Source: Otis tarda (taxonomy: Eukaryota > Chordata > Aves > Otidiformes > Otididae). From it: 64,000 nt of DNA. The notes beneath the pieces are model-generated. The model was not told the DNA's origin, ran no database searches, and saw only the letters and a list, made by a program, of their open reading frames with translations. Positions 47,032 through 55,955 of this stretch are shown here, in pieces. The stretch lies in contig JAPMTP010000044.1 of the NCBI GenBank assembly GCA_026413225.1, positions 124,001 to 188,000 on the forward strand, read 5' to 3'. The position numbers and the translations under genes were made by a program. Numbering within the stretch: position 1 is the stretch's first letter; every line of letters starts with the position of its first letter.

Positions 47032-48627
47032 ATGGGGTCCACACTGACCAAAGAGGAGTCAGCAGTGGTTAAGCTCCTCCAACATATGCTCTCTATGAGA
47101 GGACTGAGTTATGACTCGGCTGTCCTAGAAGCTTTGCTACAGTGGGCAAAGAAAAGGGAATTAATCTCCACAGTTGATGATGCTTTTGAATTCCCGATAT
47201 GGGAAATATAGGAAAAGAGCTGTGGGATGAAATAAGTAAAGGATCAAAGGAGGCGAGTAAACTCTCCACCGTGTGGAGGCTAATTAATGAAACATTGATA
47301 AGCATGAAAGCCGAATGTTCAGTCGTCGCGTTTGCTTTTGTGGCCTTAACTCCAGCCGGCGGGTCCACCTCCGCTACTAGCATGCTGTTCTCGGGTTTAA
47401 CGAGCCCTGCCGCCACCCCAGCTCGTGCTGAGGGTGGGGGGGTTCGAGCCCCAGCAAGGACTCCAGGAAATGCAGCCACAGCCCCTATAACTATAGATAT
47501 GTGGGCACCAGAGGGAAAAACTGCCAAAGACTTTTCACACCATCAGATGTACCACCGCCAGGCACCCCGCCACGCTGCGCCAGTGCAGGCTCAGAGTCAC
47601 GAGCCTTTCCGCCGGCGCCAACAGCTCCGGTTTATCCCTCGTTACCACCTTCTTCCCTGCCACCACGGCGTGAGGAAGAGGGGGATGAGCATTCATCCGG
47701 CTTGAAGGATGCACAGCTGCAAGAGACGCTAAAAAGGCTGGAAGCCCTAAAGGTTCGCCTAGAAGCGTCGCTGGGAAACTTGTCAACTCCTTCGCCTGTG
47801 CCACATCGAGACCTGCCAGCGTCCAACCTATTCGTTCCGAACGGAGCATCGGGTGAGATCAGTCTTTTTGCACCTTTGCAAAGGACGCCGGCGGGAGGGG
47901 CCGGGGATTTGAATCCGATAGTGCAGTGGAAAGACGTGATTCGAGATGCTTTGATAGAAGGAGAGCCCATAGCATTTCCAGTTGTGACCAATAATACTGG
48001 GAGAAGTGTGTGGCAAGCATTAGACTGGAAAATATTGAAGGAAGCTAAAAGTGCAGTTACTCAGTATGGGCTAAAATCATCATATACTCAATCTGTGTTG
48101 CAGCATATTTTTTTGTCACAGTTGTTAACTCCTTTTGATATTAGAATGATTGTCCAGATGCTTTTGCTACTGTCACAGCAGCTGCAGTTCTTTTAGCACT
48201 GGCAGGCTGCTTGTGATAGGGCAGCTGCAACGCCTCGACAACAGGGTGATCTATTATTCGGGGTGCAAACTCAAATGCTGATGGGAGCGGGACCCTACAC
48301 ACGATCTGATTGGCAAGCGCAATTTGCTACAGAAGTGTTACAACTGGGCCAAGATTTGGCTTACAGAGCGCTTGCTAGGGTGCACGATGAAAAGTCCGGA
48401 CCTGCCTTTACATCAATAAGACAAGGTCCCACAGAACCATATGGGAAATTTATTGATTGGTTGCACACTGCAGTTATGGCTCACCCTGATTTGGATGATG
48501 ACATGAAAGCAAAGTTCTTAGATATGCTTGCCTTTAATAATGCTAATGAAAAAACTAAGAGAGCCCTTAGTGTGCTGCCAAAAGGATCTAGTACAGGGCA
48601 ACTGCTGGAAGCAGCCGAGCGAATGTT
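47032..48627 (+). pseudogene. ERV gag remnant, copy 1 (matrix and capsid)
   Basis: Start at ATG 47,032, reading MGSTLTKEESAVV, with a glycine-2 myristoylation-type start. The matrix frame stops at 47,211, and the homologous reading continues in another frame from about 47,199 (IGKELWDEISKGSKEA). A proline-rich middle follows in a third frame from about 47,501 (PPSSLPPRREEEGDEH). Capsid begins near 47,930, with features such as VWQALDWKILKEAK and QYGLKSSYT. A TAG at 48,194-48,196 interrupts it. The same frame resumes (HWQAACDR, QMLMGAGPY) and contains the major homology region (IRQGPTEPYGKFIDWL) at about 48,415-48,465. It ends in an A-rich tract near 48,627; nucleocapsid zinc knuckles are absent. 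The role would have been virion structure; this copy cannot encode it. Confidence 0.88.
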
Positions 48628-48689
48628 AAAAAAAAAGAAAAACAAAACAAAACAAAACAACAACAAAAAAAAAACCCAAAAAAACCCCC
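48628..48689 (+). repeat. A-rich junction tract, copy 1
   Basis: Degenerate A-run with interspersed C (AAAACAAAACAAAACAAC type) ending in a C-run, exactly where gag stops and the GC-rich segment starts. In internal region 2 the same place has two A-runs, then about 80 bp of extra gag-like sequence. The tract probably marks an old junction that later changed in length. Confidence 0.75.
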
Positions 48690-48977
48690 ACCCCCATTCC
48701 CTCTTCCGGCCCCCGCCCCCCATCCCTGTCCCGCTCAGAGGGCAGAGGAGGGAGGTAGAGATGGTGTTAAGCCTGGGAAGAGGGAGGGGTGGGGGGAGGT
48801 TGTCTTGTTCCCTTTTCTCATTATCCTGCTTTGGTTTTAGTGATGGTCTGTTTTGCTTGTAGCGGTGGCTTTAAGGATCCCTCCCTATTCTTGTCTTAAA
48901 CCTCGGGTTTTAGTTTTCTTTCCTCCTGTATGCCCGGGGCCACAGCCACCGCCAGGCGCCCCCACCCCCCCGCCCCT
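48690..48977 (+). other. GC-rich segment of unknown origin in place of pro-pol, copy 1
   Basis: About 288 bp, rich in C/G runs (CCCGCCCCCCATCCCTGTCC, GGGAGGGGTGGGGGGAGG) then T-rich (GGTTTTAGTTTTCTTTCCTC). Its base composition differs sharply from the A-rich viral flanks, and it has no retroviral coding signature that I can see. It sits where protease and most of polymerase should be. It could be host RNA captured during reverse transcription, or part of another repeat family. Identity unknown. Confidence 0.6.
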
Positions 48978-48984
48978 GACATGG

Positions 48985-49125
48985 TTAACAGATACTCCTG
49001 TCTGAGTCGAGCTTTGTATAAGTGGAAGGACCGTTCCCTCTTATAACATGGGGGAAGGGATACGCTTATGTCTTTACAGGAGCAGTAAACAAGTGGATCC
49101 CTGTCTGTATCATCTGTGGGTATTT
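48985..49125 (+). pseudogene. Integrase C-terminal remnant, copy 1
   Basis: The frame from 49,022 reads VEGPFPLITWGKGYAYVF, then AVNKWIPV. This is the pattern of the retroviral integrase C-terminal DNA-binding domain (W-x-GP, then a G-x-G-Y-A-x-V core and a WIPV end). Upstream in frame there are stops (TAA and TAG) and no catalytic D,D-35-E core. Only this tail of pol survives. In copy 2 a missing G in the TGGGGGAAGG run breaks even this frame. Confidence 0.75.
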
Positions 49126-49272
49126 CAGAACATGTTTGGTTGACCTGCCAGATACCGGTAGGACGGCAACTCTGTGTAAAACAGCAGGAGCCACGAGTGC
49201 TAAGTGCTAAAACTACAAAAGATGGAACTTTTTGGGATCGGTAAAGATGGACTTCTGTCTTTTTTTTTTTTA
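49126..49272 (+). other. Unassigned ERV sequence between integrase and envelope remnants, copy 1
   Basis: No reading frame over about 30 codons with a recognisable motif, apart from the end of the frame that carries the integrase tail. It probably held the end of pol or the start of env, now decayed. A T-run of about 12 bases precedes the envelope part; it is shorter in copy 2. Confidence 0.5.
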
Positions 49273-49638
49273 ACTATTCAGGAGCTAATGTTTCTAAAGG
49301 GGTAATGATTGTAAATGCTTTAAGATCTATACATTGCAACGACACAGCATGACGTAATCATGCGAGCACATATCAAAATCCAGACAGCATAAAAGACCTA
49401 AATGAAGCATACATAGGATTGAATCTGGTTGCCAAGATAATACAGAGTTTTAGAAACTAAGTGAAATTATTGCTGCTTCAGTCTTTACACCTGGTGTGGC
49501 AAGTGCCTAGGGGTTAACTATGCTAAATAAATTGGACTGTTGGCTTGTTAAGCAAATAAATACAACTGCATCGGCACTATCAACGCTGTTAACTGATGTA
49601 GATTCTATACACAACGCTACTTTACAAAACAGAACCGC

Positions 49639-49952
49639 TGTTAGCCTGCAGAGCACATATTTGACAGGCCTTGTTGCATGCGTTGGCCACGCATGCAGCA
49701 ACGTCTAGTCAGGCCTTGTTGTATGTGCTGGCCACGCATGCAGCAACACCTGGTCAGTACTCTTTCACTGAATCTTCTGAGGGTATAAACAGAGGTGGCT
49801 CGGAGCGAGGGGGAGAGGATGGACCAGAGCACACTTTATTTACAACAGGGGACACCCTGAAGGTGCTGCGCCTGCCTCCCTTCTCTGCTCTGACCCAGCT
49901 GATAATCATCCTCCTGCTCAGCGGTGTCTTTGGCGTAGTTGGGTTGGTAACA
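49639..49952 (+). mobile_element. About 314-bp insert splitting env-a, copy 1
   Basis: The TM reading frame is interrupted after CTACTTTACAAAACAGA and resumes at CAGCAATAGATTTTTTATTA. The material between begins TGTTAGCC and ends TTGGTAACA, so it has TG...CA ends with a TGTTA/TAACA inverted repeat like a solo LTR, though no clear target duplication is visible. It holds two 45-bp direct repeats (49,663-49,707 and 49,708-49,752), a TATA-like GGGTATAAACAG and a hydrophobic frame (LIIILLLSGVFGVVGLV). It could equally be a captured fragment. The same insert is in copy 2 at 54,880-55,192, so it predates the tandem duplication. Confidence 0.55.
49663..49752 (+). repeat. Two 45-bp direct repeats with a GCATGCGT dyad, copy 1
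   Basis: Each unit carries CTGGCCACGCATGCAGCAAC or a near match. The first also has GCATGCGT, TGGCC and ACGCATGC in a row, a perfect 8-bp stem around a 5-base loop; in the second the left arm has decayed (GTATGTGC). Confidence 0.8.
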
Positions 49953-50268
49953 GAATAGATCAGCAATAGATTTTTTATTATTAGCACAAAATCATGATTG
50001 TCAGGATTTTGATGAGCTTTGCTGCATGAATCTGTCTGATCATTCGGAATCTATTCACAAAAGTATTCAAAACTTGCAAAAGGAGTACAAAAACAGCAAC
50101 AAATTGATGGTTTTGATATATTCAGAAATCTTTTCGTGACTTGATATAAGATTGTTACTAATAGCTGTAGGATTCATTCCTTTTATATATGTATTTTGAT
50201 CTGTATTCTGTGTCTTAAAATGTGTGCAGACTTTAATAGACAAAGCGTTGAAACAAGCCTCTTCTCAT

Positions 50269-50591
50269 AAACAAAGAAGGGGGAGATGTGGTATTCGCTG
50301 AGTCAGTATGGTATCAGTGAAAGCACACCGACCTTGGGGGAGGAATGCAATCATGCTCGCAGGAAGAAAGCCATGGAACGAGAAGGGAAGCTTTAAGATA
50401 CAAAACATTGTTAGCAGAATTTATGGCTTGTTTCAACAGAGGCCTGCAGAAAACTAGTCATTGCTCTTGTAGATAAGAAAGTTACTGGAGTTGTTATATC
50501 TATAATAGTAGAAGAATGTTATAGTAGAAAATTACTAGAAGGTAGTGAAACTTAGCTTTGCTTCGTAATCATGAATATGTCTAACGTGTGA
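50269..50591 (+). repeat. Polypurine tract and LTR-like sequence inside the provirus, copy 1
   Basis: AAACAAAGAAGGGGGAGA is immediately followed by TGTGGTATTCGCTG at 50,287. This is the arrangement of a retroviral 3' end, but the following 300 bp do not resemble the LTRs that bound this element. It most likely is the start of the U3 of a second, different retrovirus brought in with env-a. I could not find its right end or an AATAAA. Confidence 0.55.
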
Positions 50592-50714
50592 TCAGTAATT
50601 TTATTAGCTAAGTTTGTGTGTGGCATAACTGGGTGGTTGCTGTCCTTGGTTAAAATCGGAATTGTGATACTAGGCATCATACTAGGCATAACATACCATG
50701 CTTGCAAAAAATGA
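50592..50714 (+). pseudogene. Second envelope membrane-anchor fragment (env-c), copy 1
   Basis: A 40-codon open stretch ending in TGA reads a glycine-rich membrane entry and a long hydrophobic span (CGITGWLLSLVKIGIVILGI), then a short tail YHACKK. It resembles the membrane-spanning end of a retroviral transmembrane protein. It is distinct from the anchors of both env-a and env-b, so a third env source or a displaced piece of env-b is implied. No ectodomain is attached. Confidence 0.55.
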
Positions 50715-50737
50715 TTGACAACTCAATACAGACAATC

Positions 50738-50829
50738 TGGCTCATAAAAAAAAAAAACAAAAAAACCCCCAAAAACCCAAAACAAAACAAAAAAACCAAC
50801 CAAAAAACCAAAAAAACCCCCAAACAACC
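50738..50829 (+). repeat. A-rich junction tract between env fragments, copy 1
   Basis: A-runs mixed with C-runs (AAAAACAAAAAAACCCCC type) lie between env-c and env-b. Copy 2 has an almost pure run of about 29 A at the same place, followed by about 33 bp absent from copy 1. Confidence 0.75.
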
Positions 50830-50858
50830 ATGAACCTAGTTGATATTGTAGTAAAATA

Positions 50859-51536
50859 AGGTCCGGAGTACCAAAAAGGGCTATAGGAGGACCATGTTAT
50901 TTTGGAAAATTGATAATGTTTGCTCCACCTATGAGAACCTTACGGAATCATACTCGAGCAAGAAGATCGCTAAAAGTATTGACTCCCCATTGTGACAGCA
51001 ATTTAACCCTGTTGGGTACAGCTGAGCTGAGAGCATTATCTTTATTTGTTCCTTGGGCAGCAACTGCAAAAACTTTAGCTAACTTAAATAAATTAGCTTG
51101 TTGGGCACAAAAGCAAATGAATTTAACCTCTAGCATGTTATCAGGATTATTAGGAGACATGGATAGTATGCGTCATGATATTTTTGCAGAATCTAGCAGC
51201 CATTGATTTTTTGTTATTAGCGCATGGACATGGATGTGAAGATTTTGAAGGTATGTGTTGCATGAATGTTTCTGATCACTCTAAGTCGATACGCTATCAG
51301 TTGGCAGAGTTATGATGCAACATGCATGCAATACAGGTGGAAAGCAGGTTAACAGACTGGTTGAAATCCGTGGGGGTCACAGGCTGGCTAAAAGATTTGA
51401 TAGTACATAGGTTGGTATTATTGAAGGGTTTGCTGTTGACACTAATGATTTTGGGGTATATTTTAAAATGCTTTGTGAAAGCTATGGAACGTATGATGAA
51501 AGTGGGTCTGGATTGTTCAAAACAAAAAAGGGGATT
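50859..51536 (+). pseudogene. Envelope remnant env-b, copy 1 (surface end and transmembrane subunit)
   Basis: Begins in the C-terminal part of the surface subunit (GPCYFGKLIMFAPPMRT). A furin-type site RARR follows at about 50,957-50,968, then a hydrophobic segment and a helix (LANLNKLACWAQKQMNLTSS). The frame breaks in a T-run at about 51,180. After it comes [20 protein letters not shown] with CX6CC, then a TGA at 51,313-51,315, a membrane-proximal region (LTDWLKSVGVTGWLKDL) and a membrane span (LLLTLMILGYILKCFV). The last frame runs on into the LTR and stops at 51,606. It differs in sequence from env-a, so each provirus carries two unrelated copies of this fusion subunit. Non-functional. 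Confidence 0.82.
51518..51534 (+). promoter_or_regulatory. Polypurine tract before LTR 2
   Basis: AAAACAAAAAAGGGGA lies two bases before the TGTTGG of LTR 2, the expected plus-strand primer site. Copy 2 has one more G (56,729-56,745). Confidence 0.8.
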
Positions 51537-52023
51537 TGTTGGATACCTGGAGTATCAGGGGCACTTAGTGAACAATCCAGACCGAATGAAATTGTTATGT
51601 CTGTGAGCAGCAGGCCTCAAGGACATCACTGAAGCCACTTGTGAGAAAGTACTGAAGCTGCCTGTAAGAAAGTACTGAAGCCACCTGTGAGAAAATAATG
51701 AGGCCGCCTGTGAGAAAGTAATGAAGCTTCCTGTGAGAAAGTAAACGAAGCAACCTTGAGAAGAAGGAAAACAGCTGGCATACGTGACTGGGGGCTCAAC
51801 GTGAAGCAGGGTGCAGGTGGAGAGAGCCGTGCGCGTGAACAAAGAGACTTAATGAATCATATTTTAGCTAAGAGCGCGTGCATGGTATAGTTAGCCAATT
51901 AGTAGAGAGCTTGCGCATGATACGGAATTAGAAGGGCTATATTAACCGGTATGTATCAACAATAAATTGGCATTTGCTTGATCATATTGGTCGTCAGCAG
52001 TGTCCGTGACTTCCGCGTCAACA
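51537..52023 (+). repeat. ERV LTR 2 (shared central LTR), 487 bp
   Basis: Uninterrupted LTR, TGTTGG to GCGTCAACA. TATA-like GGCTATATTAACC at about 51,935, AATAAA at 51,961-51,966. U3 holds five tandem 23-bp repeats of the CTGTGAGAAAGTA type (about 51,625-51,745). It ends internal region 1 and starts internal region 2. I count about ten substitutions against LTR 3, near 2 percent. Confidence 0.95.
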
Positions 52024-52025
52024 GG

Positions 52026-52043
52026 TGGCGCCCGAACAGGGAC
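52026..52043 (+). promoter_or_regulatory. Primer-binding site, internal region 2 (tRNA-Lys type)
   Basis: TGGCGCCCGAACAGGGAC two bases after LTR 2, identical to the first copy. Confidence 0.9.
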
Positions 52044-52218
52044 ACTCAGATCGGTGTTGGACATCCTGACGGAACCGAAGAAGGAAAGAAGAAATGAGGG
52101 GGCGGAAGCCGGTCGAAGGCGAGTGCTGCCCCGGCACTCGGGAAGTCGCTATAGCGCAAAAAGGTACAAAAGGTACGGATGGAATCTCGTCTTGGCCAGC
52201 CGAGTGGCTGGGGAGGAG

Positions 52219-53835
52219 ATGGGGTCCACACTGACCAAAGAGGAGTCAGCAGTGGTTAAGCTCCTCCAACATATGCTCTCTATGAGAGGACTGAGTTATG
52301 ACTCGGCTGTCCTAGAAGCTTTGCTACAGTGGGCAAAGAAAAGGAAATTAATCCCCACAGTTGATGATGCTTTTGAACTCCTGATATGGGAAATATAGGA
52401 AAAGAGCTGTGGGATGAAATAAGTAAAGGATCAAAGGAGGCGAGTAAACTCTCCACCGTGTGGAGGCTAATTAATGAAACATTGATAAGCATGAAAGCCG
52501 AACGTTCAGTCGTCGCGTTTGCTTTTGTGGCCTTAACTCCAGCCGGCGGGTCCACCTCCGCTACCAGCATGCTGTTCTCGGGTTTAACGAGCCCTGCCGC
52601 CACCCCAGCTCGTGCTGAGGGTGGGGGGGTTCGAGCCCCAGCAAGGACTCCAGGAAATGCAGCCACAGCCCCTATAACTATAGATATGTGGGCACCAGAG
52701 GGAAAAACTGCCAAAGACTTTTCACACCATCAGATGTACCACCGCCAGGCACCCCGCCACGCTGCGCCAGTGCAGGCTCAGAGTCACGAGCCTTTTCGCT
52801 GGCGCCAACAGCTCCGGTTTATCCCCCGTTACCACCTTCTTCCCTGCCACCACGGCGTGAGGAAGAGGGGGATGAGCATTCATCTGGCTTGAAGGATGCA
52901 CAGCTGCAAGAGACACTAAAAAGGCTGGAAGCCCTAGAGGTTCGCCTAGAGGGGTCACTGGAAAATTTGTCAACTCCTTCACCTGTGCCACATCGAGACC
53001 TGCCAGCGTCCAACCTATTCGTTCCGAACGGAGCATCGGGTGAGATCAGTCTTTTTGCACCTTTGCAAGGGACGCCGGCGGGAGGGGCCGGGGATTTGAA
53101 TCCGATAGCGCGGTGGAAAGAGGTGATTCGAGATGCTTTGATAGAAGGAGAGCCTTTGCCCATGGCATTTCCAGTTGTGACTGATAATACTGGGAGAGGT
53201 GTGTGGCAAGCATTAGACTGGAAAATATTGAAGGAAGCTAAAAGTGCAGTTACTCAGTATGGGCTAAAATCATCATATACTCGGTCTGTGTTGCAGCATA
53301 TATTTTTTTTTTTTTTTGTCACAGTTGTTAACTCCTTTTGATATTAGAATGATTGTCCAGATGCTTTTGCTACTGTCACAGCAGCTGCAGTTTTTTTCAG
53401 CACTGGCAGACTGCTTGTGATAAGGCAACTGCAACTCCTCGACAACAGGGTGATCCATTATTCGGGGTGCAAACTCAAATGCTGATGGGAGCGGGACCCT
53501 ACACACGATCTGATTGGCAAGCGCAATTTGCTACCAAAGTGTTACAACTGGGCCAGGATTTGGCTTATAGAGCGCTTGCTAGGGTGCACGATGAAAAGTC
53601 CGGACCTGCCTTTACATCAATAAGACAAGGTCCCACAGAACCATATGGGAAATTTATTGATTGGTTGCACACTGCAATTATGGCTCACCCTGATCTGGAT
53701 GATGACATGAAAGCAAAGTTCTTAGATATGCTTGCCTTTAATAATGCTAATGAAAAAACTAAGAGAGCCCTTAGTGTGCTGCCAAAAGGATCTACTACAG
53801 AGCAACTGCTGGAAGCTGCTGAGCGAACTTTATGA
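52219..53835 (+). pseudogene. ERV gag remnant, copy 2
   Basis: Same order as copy 1: ATG at 52,219 (MGSTLTKEESAVV), a matrix frame stopping at 52,398, continuation from 52,386, the proline-rich and early capsid frame from 52,688 to 53,341, late capsid from about 53,353 to a TGA at 53,833-53,835. Lesions are partly shared (matrix frameshift) and partly private. Here the T-run after the CATATA at about 53,298 has grown to 17 T and shifts the frame, while the TAG that interrupts copy 1 is still CAG (QHWQTACD). The major homology region IRQGPTEPYGKFIDWL is intact. Shared lesions mean gag was already dead before the duplication. Confidence 0.88.
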
Positions 53836-53942
53836 AAAAAAAAAAAAAGCAAAAAAAAAAAAAAGCTACAGTCATGGCTGCTGCTGTAGGTGCAGTTAAA
53901 CCGTTGATATCAATAAAGCGGCGCATGATTAACTGTCTGTAA
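53836..53942 (+). pseudogene. A-rich runs and extra gag tail, copy 2
   Basis: Two A-runs flank GC, then a 78-bp frame reads ATVMAAAVGAVKPLISIK and ends at a cysteine and TAA before the GC-rich segment. This looks like the start of the nucleocapsid region and is missing from copy 1. An AATAAA occurs inside it at about 53,911. Confidence 0.55.
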
Positions 53943-54222
53943 CCCCCATTCCCTCTTCCCGCCCCCCATCCCTGTCCCGCTCAGAGGGCAGAGGAGGGAG
54001 GTAGAGATGGTGTTAAGCCTGGGAAGAGGGAGGGGTGGGGGGAGGTTGTCTTGTTCCCTTTTCTCATTATCCTGCTTTGGTTTTAGTGATGGTCTGTTTT
54101 GCTTGTAGCGGTGGCTTTAAGGATCCCTCCCTATTCTTGTCTTAAACCTCGGGTTTTAGTTTTCTTTCCTCCTGTATGCCCGGGGCCACAGCCACCGCCA
54201 GGCGCCCCCACCCCCCGCCCCT
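53943..54222 (+). other. GC-rich segment of unknown origin, copy 2
   Basis: Same segment as at 48,690-48,977, nearly identical, with small differences in C-runs. Its presence in both internal regions shows that the replacement of pro-pol predates the tandem duplication. Confidence 0.6.
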
Positions 54223-54229
54223 GACATGG

Positions 54230-54370
54230 TTAACAGATACTCCTGTCTGAGTCGAGCTTTGTATAAGTGGAAGGACCGTTCCCTCTTATAACATGGGGAA
54301 GGGATACGCTTATGTCTTTACAGGAGCAGTAAACAAGTGGATCCCTGTCTGTATCATCTGTGGGTATTTC
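54230..54370 (+). pseudogene. Integrase C-terminal remnant, copy 2
   Basis: Equivalent to 48,985-49,125. VEGPFPLITWG can be read from 54,267, but one G is missing after it, so the GYAYVF part is in another frame. Confidence 0.7.
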
Positions 54371-54513
54371 AGAACATGTTTGGTTGACCTGCCAGATACC
54401 GGTAGGACGGCAACTCTGTGTAAAACAGCAGGAGCCACGAGTGCTAAGTGCTAAAACTACAAAAGATGGAACTTTTTGGGATCGGTAAAGATGGACTTCT
54501 GTCTTTTTTTTTA

Positions 54514-55540
54514 ACTATTCAGGAGCTAATGTTTCTAAAGGGGTAATGATTGTAAATGCTTTAAGATCTATACATTGCAACGACACAGCATGACGTAATC
54601 ATGCGAGCACATATCAAAATCCAGACAGCATAAAAGACCTAAATGAAGCATACATAGGATTGAATCTGGTTGCCAAGATAATACAGAGTTTTAGAAACTA
54701 AGTGAAATTATTGCTGCTTCAGTCTTTACACCTGGTGTGGCAAGTGCCTAGGGGTTAACTATGCTAAATAAATTGGACTGTTGGCTTGTTAAGCAAATAA
54801 ATACAACTGCATCGGCACTATCAACGCTGTTAACTGATGTAGATTCTATACACAACGCTACTTTACAAAACAGAACCGCTGTTAGCCTGCAGAGCACATA
54901 TTTGACAGGCCTTGTTGCATGCGTTGGCCACGCATGCAGCAACGTCTAGTCAGGCCTTGTTGTATGTGCTGGCCACGCATGCAGCAACACCTGGTCAGTA
55001 CTCTTTCACTGAATCTTCTGAGGGTATAAACAGAGGTGGCTCGGAGCGAGGGGAGAGGATGGACCAGAGCACACTTTATTTACAACAGGGGACGCCCTGA
55101 AGGTGCTGCGCCTGCCTCCCTTCTCTGCTCTGACCCAGCTGATAATCATCCTCCTGCTCAGCGGTGTCTTTGGCGTAGTTGGGTTGGTAACAGAATAGAT
55201 CAGCAATAGATTTTTTATTATTAGCACAAAATCATGATTGTCAGGATTTTGATGAGCTTTGCTGCATGAATCTGTCTGATCATTCGGAATCTATTCACAA
55301 AAGTATTCAAAACTTGCAAAAAGGAGTACAAAAACAGCAACAAATTGATGGTTTTGATATATTCAGAAATCTTTTCGTGACTTGATATAAGATTGTTACT
55401 AATAGCTGTAGGATTCATTCCTTTTATATATGTATTTTGATCTGTATTCTGTGTCTTAAAATGTGTGCAGACTTTAATAAACAAAGCGTTGAAACAAGCC
55501 TCTTCTCATAAACAAAGAAGGGGGAGATGTGGTATTCGCT
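54514..55540 (+). pseudogene. Envelope transmembrane remnant env-a, copy 2
   Basis: Same fragment order as copy 1, including the helix LNKLDCWLVKQINTTASALS (54,761-54,949 frame), the insert at 54,880-55,192, the CX6CC segment [10 protein letters not shown], and the membrane span. The polypurine tract leads to a TGTGGTATTCGC start at 55,528. It has an extra A after CTTGCAAAA relative to copy 1. Confidence 0.75.
54880..55192 (+). mobile_element. About 313-bp insert splitting env-a, copy 2
   Basis: As 49,639-49,952: TGTTAGCC start, GGTAACA end, two 45-bp repeats at 54,904-54,948 and 54,949-54,993. One G is missing in the GGGGGAGAGG run compared with copy 1. Confidence 0.55.
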
Positions 55541-55832
55541 GAGTCAGTATGGTATCAGTGAAAGCACACCGACCTTGGGGGAGGAATGCAATCATGCTCG
55601 CAGGAAGAAAGCCATGGAATGAGAAGGGAAGCTTTAAGATACAAAACATTGTTAGCAGAATTTATGGCTTGTTTCAACAGAGGCCTGCAGAAAACTAGCC
55701 ATTGCTCTTGTAGATAAGAAAGTTACTGGAGTTGTTATATCTATAATAGTAGAAGAATGTTATAGTAGAAAATTACTAGAAGGTAGTGAAACTTAGCTTT
55801 GCTTCGTAATCATGAATATGTCTAACGTGTGA
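55528..55832 (+). repeat. LTR-like sequence of a second retrovirus, copy 2
   Basis: TGTGGTATTCGCTGAGTCAG directly follows the polypurine tract AAGAAGGGGGAGA. About 300 bp, matching 50,287-50,591. No right LTR end was recognised. Confidence 0.5.
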
Positions 55833-55955
55833 TCAGTAATTTTATTAACTAAGCTTGTGTGTGGCATAACTGGGTGGTTGCTGTCCTTGGTTAAAATCGG
55901 AATTGTGATACTAGGCATCATACTAGGCATAACATACCATGCTTGCAAAAAATGA
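55833..55955 (+). pseudogene. Second envelope membrane-anchor fragment (env-c), copy 2
   Basis: Reads LVCGITGWLLSLVKIGIVIL and ends YHACKK then TGA at 55,953-55,955, as in copy 1 with one substitution near the start. Confidence 0.55.

Larger units (their letters stand above)
49273..50297 (+). pseudogene. Envelope transmembrane remnant env-a, copy 1
   Basis: Fragments in changing frames read, in order: a surface-protein-like piece (ANVSKGVMIVNALRS), a hydrophobic stretch (IIAASVFTPGVASA, then a TAG), a heptad-like helix (LNKLDCWLVKQINTTASALS), an inserted block at 49,639-49,952, then [20 protein letters not shown] with a CX6CC disulfide motif. Membrane-spanning and cytoplasmic-tail pieces (LLIAVGFIPFIYVF, VLKCVQTLIDKAL) follow after further frame changes. 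The fold is a class I fusion subunit that is covalently linked to its surface subunit in living relatives. The tail runs through a polypurine tract into a second LTR-like start at 50,287. The gene is non-functional. Confidence 0.75.

Noticed and set aside
48263-48862. A single 199-codon fusion protein of capsid with an Arg/Gly/Pro-rich tail
   Set aside because: The tail is translation of the A-rich tract and the GC-rich segment. The frame is not kept in copy 2.
49273-51536. Alpharetrovirus origin for the whole element, because of the CX6CC envelopes
   Set aside because: The primer site is not tRNA-Trp and gag is betaretrovirus-like; at most the env parts come from such a source.
53905-53920. 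AATAAA at about 53,911 as a genuine polyadenylation signal
   Set aside because: It lies in a residual gag reading stretch with no downstream GT-rich element that I can identify and no transcript evidence.
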